A stretch of 64,000 nucleotides of DNA from positions 1 through 64,000 of the forward strand of contig CAJMPJ010000001.1 in the NCBI GenBank assembly GCA_905215155.1, written 5' to 3'. Of this stretch, positions 18,906 to 28,104 are shown in pieces. The translations under genes and the position numbers were made by a program. The notes beneath the pieces were generated by a model. That model was not told where the DNA came from, did no database searches, and saw nothing but the letters and a program-made list of their open reading frames with translations. The number at the start of each line of letters is the position of its first letter. Position 1 is the stretch's first letter. Source of the DNA: an uncultured bacterium (GTDB lineage: Bacteria > Bacillota > Clostridia > Lachnospirales > Lachnospiraceae).

Positions 18906-19781
18906 TTATCCTTTCAGCCAGAGCGTGTCGTCTTTTTCTTCCAAGGGGTAAAAGACGGGACGCTCTTTTAAATGCTCGTTGGGTGTATGGAGTGTAAGAT
19001 ATAATTCACCGTTCACGCTTGGAAAAATCATGCCGTGACCGCCGTCTTTCTGAAAGAGAAGCCTGTCATCCTGGTTCCATTTTCCGGTAATGTCACCGTT
19101 GTCGGAATAGGCAAGGGCTTCGGTATATCCCTCTTTTCCAAAGCTTGACCAAAGCAGGAGGAGGCGGTTATTTTTGGTACGGTATAGAAAAGGACCGTCT
19201 GTTACGTAATGGGTTCCGGGTCTGTTCTCTGGCGTGATGGGGACCACCCATCCGGAGGCTTCAGAGGCGTGGAAGAGGACAAAGGGCTGGGAAACGGCTT
19301 TTTTTAAATCTTTGCTGAGTTCTACGGCACAGATAGAACCATCTGAGATTTGGACCCATTCGTGTACAAAAACCATGTATGGAGTTTTCTTAGGACTCAC
19401 GTAAAAGGTACCATCGATGCACTCCCAACCATGCGGGGTGATCTGTTTTTCACTGTGACCGGTAAATGGACCAAGTGGATGAGAGGCTTTTAATATTGCG
19501 GTTCCGCCGCAGGCTTTGCTGTCTTTAAAGGTGGCAAACATATAGTAGGAACCGTTATACTTATGGACCTCTGGTGCCCAGCAGTTTTTATCCGCCCAGA
19601 AATCTTTCGGCTTACAAAATACTTCAAAAGGGCCATCCCAGTTTTCTAAATCATTGCTGGTATAGCAGTCAAAGCCGTCGGCTTCCATCCAGCAGGTCTC
19701 TGCTCGGGTTCCATATAAATAGTAAGTGCCGTTTTCAGTCAATACAAATGGGTCTCTGATGTTTATTTCTTGCCGTTTCAT
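18906..19781 (-). CDS. Glycoside hydrolase family 43 protein
   Basis: A 291-residue five-bladed beta-propeller glycosidase. The GH43 triad is visible: base Asp10 in RDPFVL, pKa-modulating Asp123 in CIDGTFYV, and acid Glu141 in VHEWVQI. The WAPEVH segment at 68-73 is also typical. No signal peptide is seen, so it acts in the cytoplasm on imported oligosaccharides. Family activities are arabinofuranosidase, xylosidase and arabinanase; the choice cannot be made here. It is the first gene of the minus-strand operon leading to AraC, the permease remnant and the GH63-like enzyme. Confidence 0.85.
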   Translation of the reverse strand: MKRQEINIRDPFVLTENGTYYLYGTRAETCWMEADGFDCYTSNDLENWDGPFEVFCKPKDFWADKNCWAPEVHKYNGSYYMFATFKDSKACGGTAILKASHPLGPFTGHSEKQITPHGWECIDGTFYVSPKKTPYMVFVHEWVQISDGSICAVELSKDLKKAVSQPFVLFHASEASGWVVPITPENRPGTHYVTDGPFLYRTKNNRLLLLWSSFGKEGYTEALAYSDNGDITGKWNQDDRLLFQKDGGHGMIFPSVNGELYLTLHTPNEHLKERPVFYPLEEKDDTLWLKG

Positions 19782-20095
19782 AAAATACCTCCCTTAACAT
19801 GCTTGTTTTGTGGCTTTTGCTGGTTTTATTATACTATAGTGGATTATAAATTGGTAGATATTTAGTATTAAAATGAGAGACCTGTGAAAGATTCTCATAG
19901 TTGCTGTGAAGCTATTGTTTTTTTAAATAACTTTTGTTATGATGAACGTATTGGTTAGCCACAACTAACTTTATGCAATCCTATTTACCGTGTTTTAATC
20001 ACATCGTGTTCAGCGGCGGGAATTCAGTTTCGTATTTTGGGCTTATGTCAAAAGGAAGATGATAAACTGCTGTTTAATGAAGGAGATTTTTAGAT
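19782..20095. other. Intergenic region between divergent GH43 and siderophore-regulator genes
   Basis: This 314-base AT-rich gap must hold promoters for both directions. TATAGTATAAT-like -10 candidates for the GH43 operon occur on the minus strand near 19830-19842. A short inverted repeat GTTAG-N6-CTAAC is seen at about 19955-19970. No open frame or RNA structure is recognisable, and no clear Fur box is seen. Confidence 0.4.
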
Positions 20096-21706
20096 ATGAC
20101 AAATATAGAGAATACGGATGTTATTGAATCCTATACATTTAAGCTTTTAAAGGTAAGTTCTTTTCTCAGCCTGGAATCTGCGTTAAAAGATGAAAATACT
20201 TCTTCTGTTTTATTCTTAAATGATGCCTCAGGTTCCCTTCAGATCTGTGATAAAACAGTAAGGCTGTGTCCGGGACTCATGATCGGCGCCTCCAGTTTTC
20301 GTGCCTGCGGGATTAAATTGTCTCCGGATGCAAAGGCTGCCGGCTGCCGGCTGACATTTCAGTGGTTGCGAACCAACCGGTTAGGGGGAGTGGAAAACGA
20401 TTTTTCTAACCGGTTATGGGGGTGTACCCTCCTGAACAGGGAAACAGGAATCAAGCAGATGAAGGAGCTGAAGCTTCTTGCAGGAAGCAGGCGGCCGGGA
20501 GACTATCTGCAGGCCCAGTCCCGGTTGTATACACTTCTCGCACAGCTTTTTCAGCCGGAAGAGGAAGACCTGCAGCAAAGGGTTACGACTGAGGAACGTT
20601 TACTGGCAAGTATAGAATATATGAAGGAGCATTATAGAGAGCCGGTTACCAGAGATCAGCTGGCGGCTGTGGCAGGTCTTCATCCGGATTATTATTCCAG
20701 AGCTTTTAAACAGTATTATAAGGAAAGTCCTATCCGCTATCTTACAAATCTTAGGGTGTATCACGCCAAGAGCAGGCTTCTTCATAGCAATGAATCTTCA
20801 AAAAGGATTGCCTATGATCTTGGGTTCAATGATGAATTTTATTTTAGCCGTAAATTCAAGGAGCGGATGGGGATTTCTCCGGTTGCTTATATGAAGCGGC
20901 TGAAACAGGGCGAAAGAATTGCATCACTGAATCACCTCACTACGGGGCACTTGCTTGCTCTTGGTATTACTCCTTATGCTGCGGTCTTAAACAATGCGTT
21001 TCAGGCGGGGAACAATTTGAAAGAGGTTCGGTCCGTGGGGCAGTTTCTGCCTGATATGGACAGGCTCCTTGATGTAAAACCGGAAATGATCCTCATGCGT
21101 TGTAACCGCGATGAGGCCATTTCTTCCCGGTTACAGCAATTGGATCAGATTGCTCCCACTCTGATGCTGGATTTCTGGCAGGACTGGAGACACCAGCTGA
21201 AGGAAATCTCCAGAGTCATCGGAAGACAGCCGGAGGCACTCCGCTTCATGGAGCGGTATGAGGACAAGGTCCAAAAAATACGGCGAGCGGTCCGCAAAAA
21301 AATAGGCTCTGAGCGTGTTTTGCTGGTCGGAATGGATGGTTACGGACAATTGTACATTTTTGGAAGGCGTAATCTTGGAGAAGTGTTATATGGAGACCTG
21401 GAAATGCAGATGCCTGAAGGGGTAGACAGGATTGCCCATTACATACCGGTATCTTTGCAGGAATTGTCATCCTACCAGGTGGAGCGGATGATATTGTTCA
21501 GTGTCCAGAACGACGGAAGCCCCAAAACAACTCAAAGCATGGTTCGGAGACTAAACAGATTGGAAACCAGCTTTGTGTGGAATCAGTTTCCTGCTGTGGC
21601 ACAGGGAAAGGTACTTTGTCTTCTGGAGAGCGGACATCTTTGTACCAGCTATAATGCCTGGTCCCATGAACGGTTGCTGGAATGTGTACAAAAAAATCTC
21701 TGCTGA
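20096..21706 (+). CDS. AraC-type regulator fused to a siderophore-binding domain (Btr-like)
   Basis: A 536-residue fusion. The middle (about 185-285) holds two AraC helix-turn-helix motifs (DQLAAVAGLHPDYYSRAFKQYY and the second signature IAYDLGFNDEFYFSRKFKERMGISP). Residues about 290-536 form a periplasmic-binding-protein-like domain of the FepB/FhuD type (GHLLALGITPYAAV...LDVKPEMILMRC) with no signal peptide, so it works in the cytoplasm. The same architecture is known from Bacillus Btr, which senses Fe-bacillibactin and activates its uptake operon. It is upstream of, and co-oriented with, a complete siderophore transporter, and a 21-bp-spaced direct repeat at 21745-21782 is its likely binding site. 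Confidence 0.88.
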   Translation: MTNIENTDVIESYTFKLLKVSSFLSLESALKDENTSSVLFLNDASGSLQICDKTVRLCPGLMIGASSFRACGIKLSPDAKAAGCRLTFQWLRTNRLGGVENDFSNRLWGCTLLNRETGIKQMKELKLLAGSRRPGDYLQAQSRLYTLLAQLFQPEEEDLQQRVTTEERLLASIEYMKEHYREPVTRDQLAAVAGLHPDYYSRAFKQYYKESPIRYLTNLRVYHAKSRLLHSNESSKRIAYDLGFNDEFYFSRKFKERMGISPVAYMKRLKQGERIASLNHLTTGHLLALGITPYAAVLNNAFQAGNNLKEVRSVGQFLPDMDRLLDVKPEMILMRCNRDEAISSRLQQLDQIAPTLMLDFWQDWRHQLKEISRVIGRQPEALRFMERYEDKVQKIRRAVRKKIGSERVLLVGMDGYGQLYIFGRRNLGEVLYGDLEMQMPEGVDRIAHYIPVSLQELSSYQVERMILFSVQNDGSPKTTQSMVRRLNRLETSFVWNQFPAVAQGKVLCLLESGHLCTSYNAWSHERLLECVQKNLC

Positions 21707-21744
21707 CGATTGTAAAAAAGAGTTTTGTTTAGGAAATACGGAAA

Positions 21745-21782
21745 ATGTCAGAAATGTACATATCAATGTCAGATTTCTACAT
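21745..21782 (+). promoter_or_regulatory. Predicted AraC-type operator (two direct repeats)
   Basis: ATGTCAGAAATGTACAT (21745-21761) and ATGTCAGATTTCTACAT (21766-21782) are direct repeats whose starts are 21 bases apart, two helical turns. They end at the weak -35 region (TGTTCA 21782-21787), with TATAAT at 21805-21810. This is the class II activator geometry expected for the upstream AraC-type protein. Confidence 0.65.
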
Positions 21783-21810
21783 GTTCAACCAAATCTTTCT
21801 TTTTTATAAT
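21782..21810 (+). promoter_or_regulatory. Activator-dependent promoter of the siderophore operon
   Basis: TGTTCA (21782-21787), a 17-base spacer and TATAAT (21805-21810). The -10 box is perfect and the -35 box poor, and the operator repeats abut it. An AGGAGAG site precedes the lipoprotein start at 21859. Confidence 0.6.
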
Positions 21811-21858
21811 GAACAAGGAAAATAAAAAGTAAAAATTCGTCGAAGGAGAGATAAATTT

Positions 21859-22830
21859 ATGTGGAACTTAAAAAGAACTGGTAAGACTTTCCTGGGAATC
21901 CTGCTGGCTGCCTCCATGCTGACGGCATGTGGACAGTCTGCGGAGAAGGAAAGCACCTCTGTAGCAGCGGAAAAGGAGGAGGTCCGTACAATTTCCCACG
22001 CCATGGGAGAAACTGAAATTAAGGGAACACCTTTGCGCGTGGTTACGCTGTTTCAGGGAGCTACGGATGCATCTTTGACTCTGGGAGTTAAGCCTGTGGG
22101 TGCTGTGGAGTCCTGGATTGAAAAGCCGTGGTACGAATATATACGCAGTCAAATGGATGGAGTTGTAAATCTTGGTGATGAAAACCAACCGAATCTGGAA
22201 ATGATTGCAGGATTAAAGCCGGATCTGATTATTGCTTCAAAAACCCGCCATGAAAAAATCAGTGAACAGCTTTCTGCAATCGCACCAACTGTGATGACGG
22301 AAGAGGTGCATATTTGGAAGGATACGCTTCATTTGACGGCAGAAGCCCTTAATAAGCAGGAAAAAGAAGAAGCTTTTTTAAAGGAGTGGGACCAAAAGGT
22401 TGCAAAATTTAAGAAAGATGCGGGAGAGGAGCTTCAACAAAAAACGGTTGCTATTATAGATTTCCGCTCAGATCATGCAAGAATTGTTTACTCCGGATTT
22501 GCCGCTTTGGTACTTGATGAACTGGGAATAAAGAGACCGGAGAACCAAAAGGGAGAAGAATGGGGAGTGAAGCTGACAACAAAAGAAAGTATTCCTCAGA
22601 TGGATGCGGATATTATCTTTGACCAGACCAGTATGGACCGGGACGACGGACGGGTGGATCTGCGCACTTCCTGGATGGAGCATCCTCTTTTTAAAAATTT
22701 AAAAGCCGCGCAGACCAACCGGATCTATTTGGTAAACACGGCGGTTTGGAACAATGGCTCCGGGCCTCTTGCAGCTTCCTTAATGTTAGATGATTTATAC
22801 CGATATTTTAATATTCAGTCTTCAAAATAA
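21859..22830 (+). CDS. Iron-siderophore ABC transporter substrate-binding lipoprotein
   Basis: A 323-residue lipoprotein with an N-terminal signal ending in the lipobox LTAC (Cys24), so it is anchored on the outer face of the membrane. The mature part is a class III binding protein: TLFQGATDASLTLGVKPVGAV followed by NLEMIAGLKPDLIIASKTRHEKISEQL, typical of FecB/FhuD/YclQ-like proteins. It would deliver a ferric siderophore to the two permeases encoded next. It is the first gene of a four-gene operon behind a regulated promoter. The particular siderophore is unknown. Confidence 0.9.
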   Translation: MWNLKRTGKTFLGILLAASMLTACGQSAEKESTSVAAEKEEVRTISHAMGETEIKGTPLRVVTLFQGATDASLTLGVKPVGAVESWIEKPWYEYIRSQMDGVVNLGDENQPNLEMIAGLKPDLIIASKTRHEKISEQLSAIAPTVMTEEVHIWKDTLHLTAEALNKQEKEEAFLKEWDQKVAKFKKDAGEELQQKTVAIIDFRSDHARIVYSGFAALVLDELGIKRPENQKGEEWGVKLTTKESIPQMDADIIFDQTSMDRDDGRVDLRTSWMEHPLFKNLKAAQTNRIYLVNTAVWNNGSGPLAASLMLDDLYRYFNIQSSK

Positions 22831-22881
22831 AAACAGATCCGGGTGGTTATGACTGCCCGGATCAAATGTTAGGAAAGTGGT

Positions 22882-23907
22882 GTGATTTTGTTGTTAAGTA
22901 AAACCTGGCGGCGTGGGACGGGCCTTTTGATTGGCTGTCTGTTTCTGGCTGCCGCCTTTTTTTTCAATCTATGGCTGGGAAGTACCAGGCTGCCGCCGGA
23001 TTCCGTGTGGAAGGCTTTGTTTGCTTATGACAGCAGTGCAATGGATCAGATGATCATCCGGACCACAAGACTTCCCCGTGCTGTGATCGCCTTATTGGTG
23101 GGAGCAGCTTTGGCGGTGGCAGGCACTTTGACTCAGGCGCTTACCCGCAATCCCCTTGCCTCTCCAAGCTTATTAGGAATCAATTCCGGTGCCGTATTTT
23201 TTATAGTGGCAGCTTTGAATATGGGAAATGTGAAATCCATGAATCTTTTGATCTGGGTTGCTTTTTTCGGTTCAGCAGTTTCAGCGGCGGCTGTTTTCGG
23301 ACTTGGTTCCTTAGGCAGGGACGGACTTACCCCGGTTAAAATCGTATTGGGCGGTACTGCTATATCCGCTTTATTTTCTTCTTTTACTCAGGGGATGTTA
23401 GTGTTGAATGAAGCGGGACTTCAGGACGTTCTTTTCTGGCTTTCCGGATCAATTGCAGGGAGGGAGCTGGAGCAGTTAAAAATAGTTCTTCCTTATCTGT
23501 TACTGGGGTTGGCGGCAGCGCAACTGTTAGCTGGTCCAATTAATATTTTGATTTCAGGGGAAGACATTGCCAAAGGACTTGGACAGAATACGATGGCCGT
23601 GAAATTGATCTGTGCCGTTGTGATTGTTGCTCTTGCAGGGAGTTCCGTATCTGTTGCGGGGGCTATTGGCTTTGTAGGACTAGTAATGCCTCATATGGCC
23701 CGTTTTTTGGTGGGAACGGACTACCGGTGGGTAATACCTTACAGTGCCCTTTTGGGTGCCATTCTGGTTTTGCTTGCAGATGTGGCAGTGCGCTATGTCA
23801 TTATGCCCGGAGAAGTACCTATCGGCATTATGACAGCTTTGATCGGGGCACCGTTCTTTGTCTATACCGCAAAAAAAGAACTGCATTTTAAGGAAGGAGG
23901 TTCATAA
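22882..23907 (+). CDS. FecCD-family iron-siderophore permease (first)
   Basis: A 341-residue inner-membrane permease with about nine or ten helices. Family landmarks are RLPRAVIALLVGAALAVAGTLTQALTRNPLASPSLLGI, GGTAISALFSS and the cytoplasmic GFVGLVMPHMAR loop that docks on the ATPase. The start is GTG 22882, with AGGAAAG upstream. Its stop overlaps the start of the next permease by one base (TAATG), so the pair is translationally coupled and likely forms a heterodimeric channel. Confidence 0.92.
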   Translation: MILLLSKTWRRGTGLLIGCLFLAAAFFFNLWLGSTRLPPDSVWKALFAYDSSAMDQMIIRTTRLPRAVIALLVGAALAVAGTLTQALTRNPLASPSLLGINSGAVFFIVAALNMGNVKSMNLLIWVAFFGSAVSAAAVFGLGSLGRDGLTPVKIVLGGTAISALFSSFTQGMLVLNEAGLQDVLFWLSGSIAGRELEQLKIVLPYLLLGLAAAQLLAGPINILISGEDIAKGLGQNTMAVKLICAVVIVALAGSSVSVAGAIGFVGLVMPHMARFLVGTDYRWVIPYSALLGAILVLLADVAVRYVIMPGEVPIGIMTALIGAPFFVYTAKKELHFKEGGS

Positions 23908-24938
23908 TGGAACGTGTATTTCGGAGTAAACAGGAAAAAATCACTTTTTTATATGATACCCGTAACATTCAAGTCCTTTTAGGGCTGTTGCTTGTCCTTC
24001 TTGTTCTGATTGGAGTGAGTCTGGCTGCGGGGAGTCAGTGGTTTTCCCTGACTGATTTATATGAGGCTGTCAGGGGAGAGAATTCCTATGCATGGCTGGT
24101 CATTATGGAAATGAGGCTGCCGCGGATTCTTGTTGCAGTGCTTGCGGGAGCTTCCCTGAGCGTTGCAGGAGCCATATTACAGGGAATAATCCGCAATCCT
24201 CTTGCATCCCCGGATATTATTGGAATTTCCAATGGTGCTTCTTTTGCCGCAATATTATTTCTGACTGTTTTTTCGGGAAAGATCAGCATCCATTGGCTGC
24301 CTGTTGCGGCCCTGTGCGGCGCAGGAGGAGTGTCTTTTTTGATTTATGTACTGGCATGGAATCAGGGTATCAGACCTACCCGCATGGTATTGATCGGTAT
24401 CGGAATTTCAGCCGTTACCGGTGCGTTGACGACATTTATGATCACCATTAGTCCAAGTGCCTCGGCGAGCAAGGCTTATGTATGGATGACAGGAAGTGTA
24501 TATGGGTCCTCCTGGAGAAACATTTTTACATTGCTTCCATGGACCGCTGTTCTTTTTCCCATTGCATTTTTATATAGCAGACATCTGGCTCTGCAGGAAA
24601 TGGGGGATGATATAGCAGCGGCTCTGGGTTCCCCGGTCCAGCGTCATCGGGCGGTACTGATTTTTATTAGTGTGGCTCTCTCTGCCTCCTCGGTGGCAGT
24701 TGCCGGAGCGGTTGGATTTGTAGGCTTGATTGGCCCTCATATAGCACGGAAGCTCTGTGGTCTGTCCATGCAGTCAGTGCTTCCGGCATCGGCTTTTACA
24801 GGAGGGATACTGGTCCTTCTGGCAGATACTGTGGCAAGGACCCTGTTTTTGCCCAAGGATATTCCGGTTGGTGTGTTGACGGCTGCTGTGGGCGCACCGT
24901 TTTTTATCTACTTACTGTTTCGTAACCGCAATAAATAA
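23907..24938 (+). CDS. FecCD-family iron-siderophore permease (second)
   Basis: A 343-residue paralogue of the preceding permease. The same blocks are present: [39 protein letters not shown] and [14 protein letters not shown]. The first residues are more polar than in the partner, with the first helix near 25-45. The start overlaps the upstream stop by one base, and the ATPase gene follows after 14 bases. Together with the binding protein and ATPase it makes a complete type II importer for ferric siderophores. Confidence 0.92.
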   Translation: MERVFRSKQEKITFLYDTRNIQVLLGLLLVLLVLIGVSLAAGSQWFSLTDLYEAVRGENSYAWLVIMEMRLPRILVAVLAGASLSVAGAILQGIIRNPLASPDIIGISNGASFAAILFLTVFSGKISIHWLPVAALCGAGGVSFLIYVLAWNQGIRPTRMVLIGIGISAVTGALTTFMITISPSASASKAYVWMTGSVYGSSWRNIFTLLPWTAVLFPIAFLYSRHLALQEMGDDIAAALGSPVQRHRAVLIFISVALSASSVAVAGAVGFVGLIGPHIARKLCGLSMQSVLPASAFTGGILVLLADTVARTLFLPKDIPVGVLTAAVGAPFFIYLLFRNRNK

Positions 24939-24952
24939 GGAGGAAAAAGGCA

Positions 24953-25750
24953 ATGACAACACTCGAAACAAAAGGGCTTACCTTATCCTACCGTGACTGT
25001 ACGATCATCAAGGAGATGGATTTATCCATTTTGCCGGGCAAAATCACCGTATTTGTGGGGCGTAACGGCTGTGGAAAATCCACTCTTTTACGTGCGGTCA
25101 GCCGTCTGATCAAGCCGGAACAAGGAACTGTCTTGCTGGAGGGGAAAGAAATTCATAAGTGGTCCACCAGGGAAGTTGCAAAACGGATGGCCATTCTGCC
25201 TCAGTCCCCTCACGCACCGGAAGGTCTGACGGTAAAGCAGCTGGTACGGCAGGGACGATATCCCCATCAGAATTTTATGTCCCAATGGTCAAAAGAGGAT
25301 GAACGGCTGGTGGAAAAGGCACTGAAGGATACGGGAATGGCAGCACTGATGGACCGCAGCGTGGATTCCTTGTCAGGAGGACAGCGCCAAAGGGCGTGGA
25401 TCGCAATGACGCTGGCTCAGAATACCGGCATTATTCTGCTTGATGAACCGACCACCTACTTAGACTTAGCACATCAGATCGAGATCCTTGATTTGCTGTA
25501 TGAGCTAAATGCCCGCGAACACTGTACCATTATAATGGTGCTGCACGATTTGAACCTGGCCTGCCGTTATGCACATCAGATTGTGGCGATTTCCGATCAG
25601 ACTGTTATGGCGCAGGGAGCACCGGAAGAGGTTATGACTACAGAAATGGTCCGGGAAGTGTTTGGGATTGAATGTGACATGATGAAAGATTCTCTGTTTG
25701 GAACTCCTGTTTTTCTGCCTCATGGGAAAGGACGCAGGGTTGAAACATAG
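24953..25750 (+). CDS. Iron-siderophore ABC transporter ATP-binding protein
   Basis: A 265-residue FecE/FhuC-type ATPase that powers import on the cytoplasmic side. Visible are Walker [15 protein letters not shown], the Q-loop in ILPQSP, the signature [11 protein letters not shown], Walker [14 protein letters not shown] and the switch His in VLHDLN. It is the last gene of the operon regulator, lipoprotein, permease, permease, ATPase. AGGAGG lies before the ATG. No esterase or iron-release enzyme accompanies the locus. Confidence 0.94.
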   Translation: MTTLETKGLTLSYRDCTIIKEMDLSILPGKITVFVGRNGCGKSTLLRAVSRLIKPEQGTVLLEGKEIHKWSTREVAKRMAILPQSPHAPEGLTVKQLVRQGRYPHQNFMSQWSKEDERLVEKALKDTGMAALMDRSVDSLSGGQRQRAWIAMTLAQNTGIILLDEPTTYLDLAHQIEILDLLYELNAREHCTIIMVLHDLNLACRYAHQIVAISDQTVMAQGAPEEVMTTEMVREVFGIECDMMKDSLFGTPVFLPHGKGRRVET

Positions 25751-25769
25751 GAAATCCCCAAAGAAAAAA

Positions 25770-25802
25770 GCGTTTGTCTTAATTTTTAGTAATCACAGAC
25801 GC
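25770..25802 (-). terminator. Hairpin with its T-tract on the minus strand, after the siderophore operon
   Basis: GCGTTTGT (25770-25777) pairs with ACAGACGC (25795-25802) with one G-T pair. The T-run (CTTTTTTCTTT) follows only when read on the minus strand. Placed 20 bases after the ATPase stop it is oriented to block antisense transcription, or acts only as a 3'-end hairpin for the operon mRNA. Confidence 0.4.
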
Positions 25803-25894
25803 AGATTATTGGATGAGTCTGGAAAAAAACATAACCAGCTGTAAAATCATATTACAGAAATCGGCTTAAATACAAGTAAAATTGCATTTTTCCC

Positions 25895-25923
25895 TTGACG
25901 AACCATATATTGTTCTATATAAT
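25895..25923 (+). promoter_or_regulatory. Sigma-A promoter of rpmH-rnpA
   Basis: TTGACG (25895-25900), exactly 17 bases, TATAAT (25918-25923). About 85 bases of leader follow before the rpmH start. The near-consensus strength fits a ribosomal-protein operon. Confidence 0.85.
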
Positions 25924-26012
25924 TGAAACGATGTTTAACTAAAATAGTCTCAATATGTTTCATCATATTGCCTATGATAAGCTATTGTAACAAGAGGAGG
26001 TGTCCGTACATT

Positions 26013-26147
26013 ATGAAGATGACGTTTCAGCCAAAGAAGAGACAGAGATCCAAAGTTCATGGTTTCAGAGCCAGAATGAGCACTCCAGGCGGAAGAAAAG
26101 TAATAGCTGCCAGAAGAGCAAAAGGAAGAGCAAAATTATCAGCTTAA
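26013..26147 (+). CDS. rpmH: 50S ribosomal protein L34
   Basis: The 44-residue, very basic ribosomal protein L34 ([18 protein letters not shown]...[13 protein letters not shown]). I chose ATG 26013, preceded by AGAGGAGG; an upstream in-frame extension would add residues never present in L34. It heads the conserved rpmH-rnpA-yidD-yidC-jag cluster. In many bacteria rpmH lies immediately beside dnaA; here about 12.6 kb separates the two. Confidence 0.97.
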   Translation: MKMTFQPKKRQRSKVHGFRARMSTPGGRKVIAARRAKGRAKLSA

Positions 26148-26219
26148 TGGACCAGGCCGCAAGTAATTGTGGCCTTTTCTTTTCTCAAATTCCAGATAAA
26201 CGGAAAAGGAAAGACAATT

Positions 26220-26567
26220 ATGAAACATTTTAATTCGATTAAAAAAAATAAGGATTTTCAGGCTGTTTACCAGAGTGGAAAGTCCTTAGCCAACAGACTT
26301 CTTGTGATGTATGTGAAAAAGACGGACAGGCCCGAAACAAGAATCGGAATTTCCGTCAGCAAGAAGGTAGGAAACAGCGTTGTGAGACATCGCATAACCA
26401 GATTAATCAGAGAAAGCTTCAGGCTTCATGAAGACATGGTAGAGGCCGGGTTAGACATCGTGGTCGTTGTGAGAGCAGCGGCAAAAGAAGAAAATTACAA
26501 AACAATCGAAAGTGCATATCTGCACTTGTGCGGACTTCATAACATTTTAAAAAAAGAATCGAAGTGA
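26220..26567 (+). CDS. rnpA: Ribonuclease P protein component
   Basis: A 115-residue basic protein that assists the RNase P RNA in 5' maturation of tRNAs. The family signature is [26 protein letters not shown], with N-terminal [18 protein letters not shown] 26220 follows GGAAAAGGAAAG. It lies 72 bases after rpmH and four bases before yidD, cotranscribed from the rpmH promoter. Confidence 0.97.
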   Translation: MKHFNSIKKNKDFQAVYQSGKSLANRLLVMYVKKTDRPETRIGISVSKKVGNSVVRHRITRLIRESFRLHEDMVEAGLDIVVVVRAAAKEENYKTIESAYLHLCGLHNILKKESK

Positions 26568-26571
26568 TCTT

Positions 26572-26787
26572 ATGGTAAAAAAAATCATGATTTTATTGAT
26601 CAGAGGATATCAGAAGTTTCTGTCCCCTCTTAAAATAAGAACTCACTGCATCTACACCCCTACGTGTTCTCAATACGCCATTGAGGCACTGAATAAGTAT
26701 GGAGTGTTTAAAGGTACGTTTTTGGCTTGCAAAAGAATACTTCGCTGCAATCCTTTTGCAAAAGGCGGTTATGATCCAGTTCCGTAA
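26572..26787 (+). CDS. yidD: Membrane protein insertion efficiency factor YidD
   Basis: A 71-residue protein with the YidD pattern: an amphipathic N-terminus ([13 protein letters not shown]), the cysteine motif [13 protein letters not shown], and a C-terminal [14 protein letters not shown]. It is thought to assist YidC-dependent membrane insertion at the inner membrane. It sits in the usual place between rnpA and yidC, four bases after the rnpA stop. Confidence 0.95.
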   Translation: MVKKIMILLIRGYQKFLSPLKIRTHCIYTPTCSQYAIEALNKYGVFKGTFLACKRILRCNPFAKGGYDPVP

Positions 26788-26806
26788 CAGATGAGGAGGT
26801 AGTTCA

Positions 26807-28090
26807 TTGGAATTCTTAGTACTGACTAAGGTAGGGGGCATTCTGGGCCCGTTTGCAACTGTTCTGGGAGTTATCATGGATTGGCTGTTTCAGCTGACCA
26901 GTATGTTTGGAATCCAGAATATCGGTTTGTGTATTATCTTATTTACCCTTGTAACAAAGCTTCTTATGTTTCCGCTGACATTAAAACAGCAGAAATCGTC
27001 AAAACTGATGGCCGTTATGCAGCCGGAGATAACAGCCATTCAGGCAAAGTATAAAGGAAAGACCGACCAGGAATCCATGCGCAGACAAAACGTAGAGATC
27101 CAGGCAGTCTATGAGAAATATGGAACTTCCATGACAGGCGGATGTTTACAGCTGATCATTCAGATGCCCATCCTGTTTGCTCTTTATCAGGTTATCTATC
27201 AGATTCCTGCTTACGTGCCAAGTGTAAAGAGAGTATTTGAAAATGTTGTGACAGCCATCAGCTCTTTGAACGTGGACCATGTGGAAACGCTGAAACAATT
27301 TGCTGTTAATAACAAGATCAATTTAGCAAGAGTCCATGATATGTCCACAAGCAATGGAATGGTAGATTTTCTGTATCAGTTAAATCCGACTCAGTGGGGA
27401 CAGCTTCAGGACTTGTTCCCAAGTGCCAAAGATGTGATCGCAACCAGTGCGGAACAGATTTCCCATATGAATTCATTTTTGGGAATCAATCTTGCTTCCA
27501 CCCCTTCCAGTGTTATTTTTCCAAGCGGAGGAGGTTTTCATTTCAGTTTAGCCATATTGATCCCTGTTCTGGCCGGTGTCAGCCAGTGGTTCAGTGCAAA
27601 GCTGATGACGGTAAACCAGAATCAGACTCAGAAAGCAGGAGATGAAAACAACACCATGGCTCAGTCCATGAAGATGATGAATACATTCATGCCTCTGATG
27701 TCAGTGTTCTTCTGTTTTTCATTTGCTTCCGGTATCGGTATTTACTGGATTGCCTCCAGCGTTTTTCAGATCCTTCAGCAGTTAGCAGTCAACCGGTATT
27801 TAAACCGTATTGACATGGATGAGATGATTAAGAATAATGTTGAAAAGGCAAATAAGAAGCGTGCTAAGAAGGGACTTCCCCCTCAGCGTGTTTCCCAGAA
27901 TGCAACCGCTAATTTAAAGAACCTTCAGGCATCTGCACAAAAAGCAGAAGCTGACGTGAATGCAAAGTTGGAAAAGACAAGGGAGCAGATTAAGGCTTCC
28001 AATGATTATTATAAAAAAGACACATCCAATCCCAACAGCATCTCAGCAAAGGCCAGAATGGTCCAAAAGTATAACGAAAAGCAAAAATAA
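26807..28090 (+). CDS. yidC: Membrane protein insertase YidC/OxaA
   Basis: The membrane insertase (427 residues). It has the five-helix core of Gram-positive YidC, starting with a hydrophobic helix near 20-45, FTLVTKLLMFPLTLKQQKSS, the cytoplasmic hairpin MQPEITAIQAKYK, and later helices near 110-130 and 240-330. The long loop at about 135-230 and the lysine-rich coiled tail (about 345-427) make it longer than Bacillus SpoIIIJ. No lipobox is evident. The start is TTG 26807, six bases after AGGAGGT. It lies between yidD and jag. Confidence 0.94.
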   Translation: MEFLVLTKVGGILGPFATVLGVIMDWLFQLTSMFGIQNIGLCIILFTLVTKLLMFPLTLKQQKSSKLMAVMQPEITAIQAKYKGKTDQESMRRQNVEIQAVYEKYGTSMTGGCLQLIIQMPILFALYQVIYQIPAYVPSVKRVFENVVTAISSLNVDHVETLKQFAVNNKINLARVHDMSTSNGMVDFLYQLNPTQWGQLQDLFPSAKDVIATSAEQISHMNSFLGINLASTPSSVIFPSGGGFHFSLAILIPVLAGVSQWFSAKLMTVNQNQTQKAGDENNTMAQSMKMMNTFMPLMSVFFCFSFASGIGIYWIASSVFQILQQLAVNRYLNRIDMDEMIKNNVEKANKKRAKKGLPPQRVSQNATANLKNLQASAQKAEADVNAKLEKTREQIKASNDYYKKDTSNPNSISAKARMVQKYNEKQK

Positions 28091-28104
28091 CAGGAGGGTG
28101 ACCT

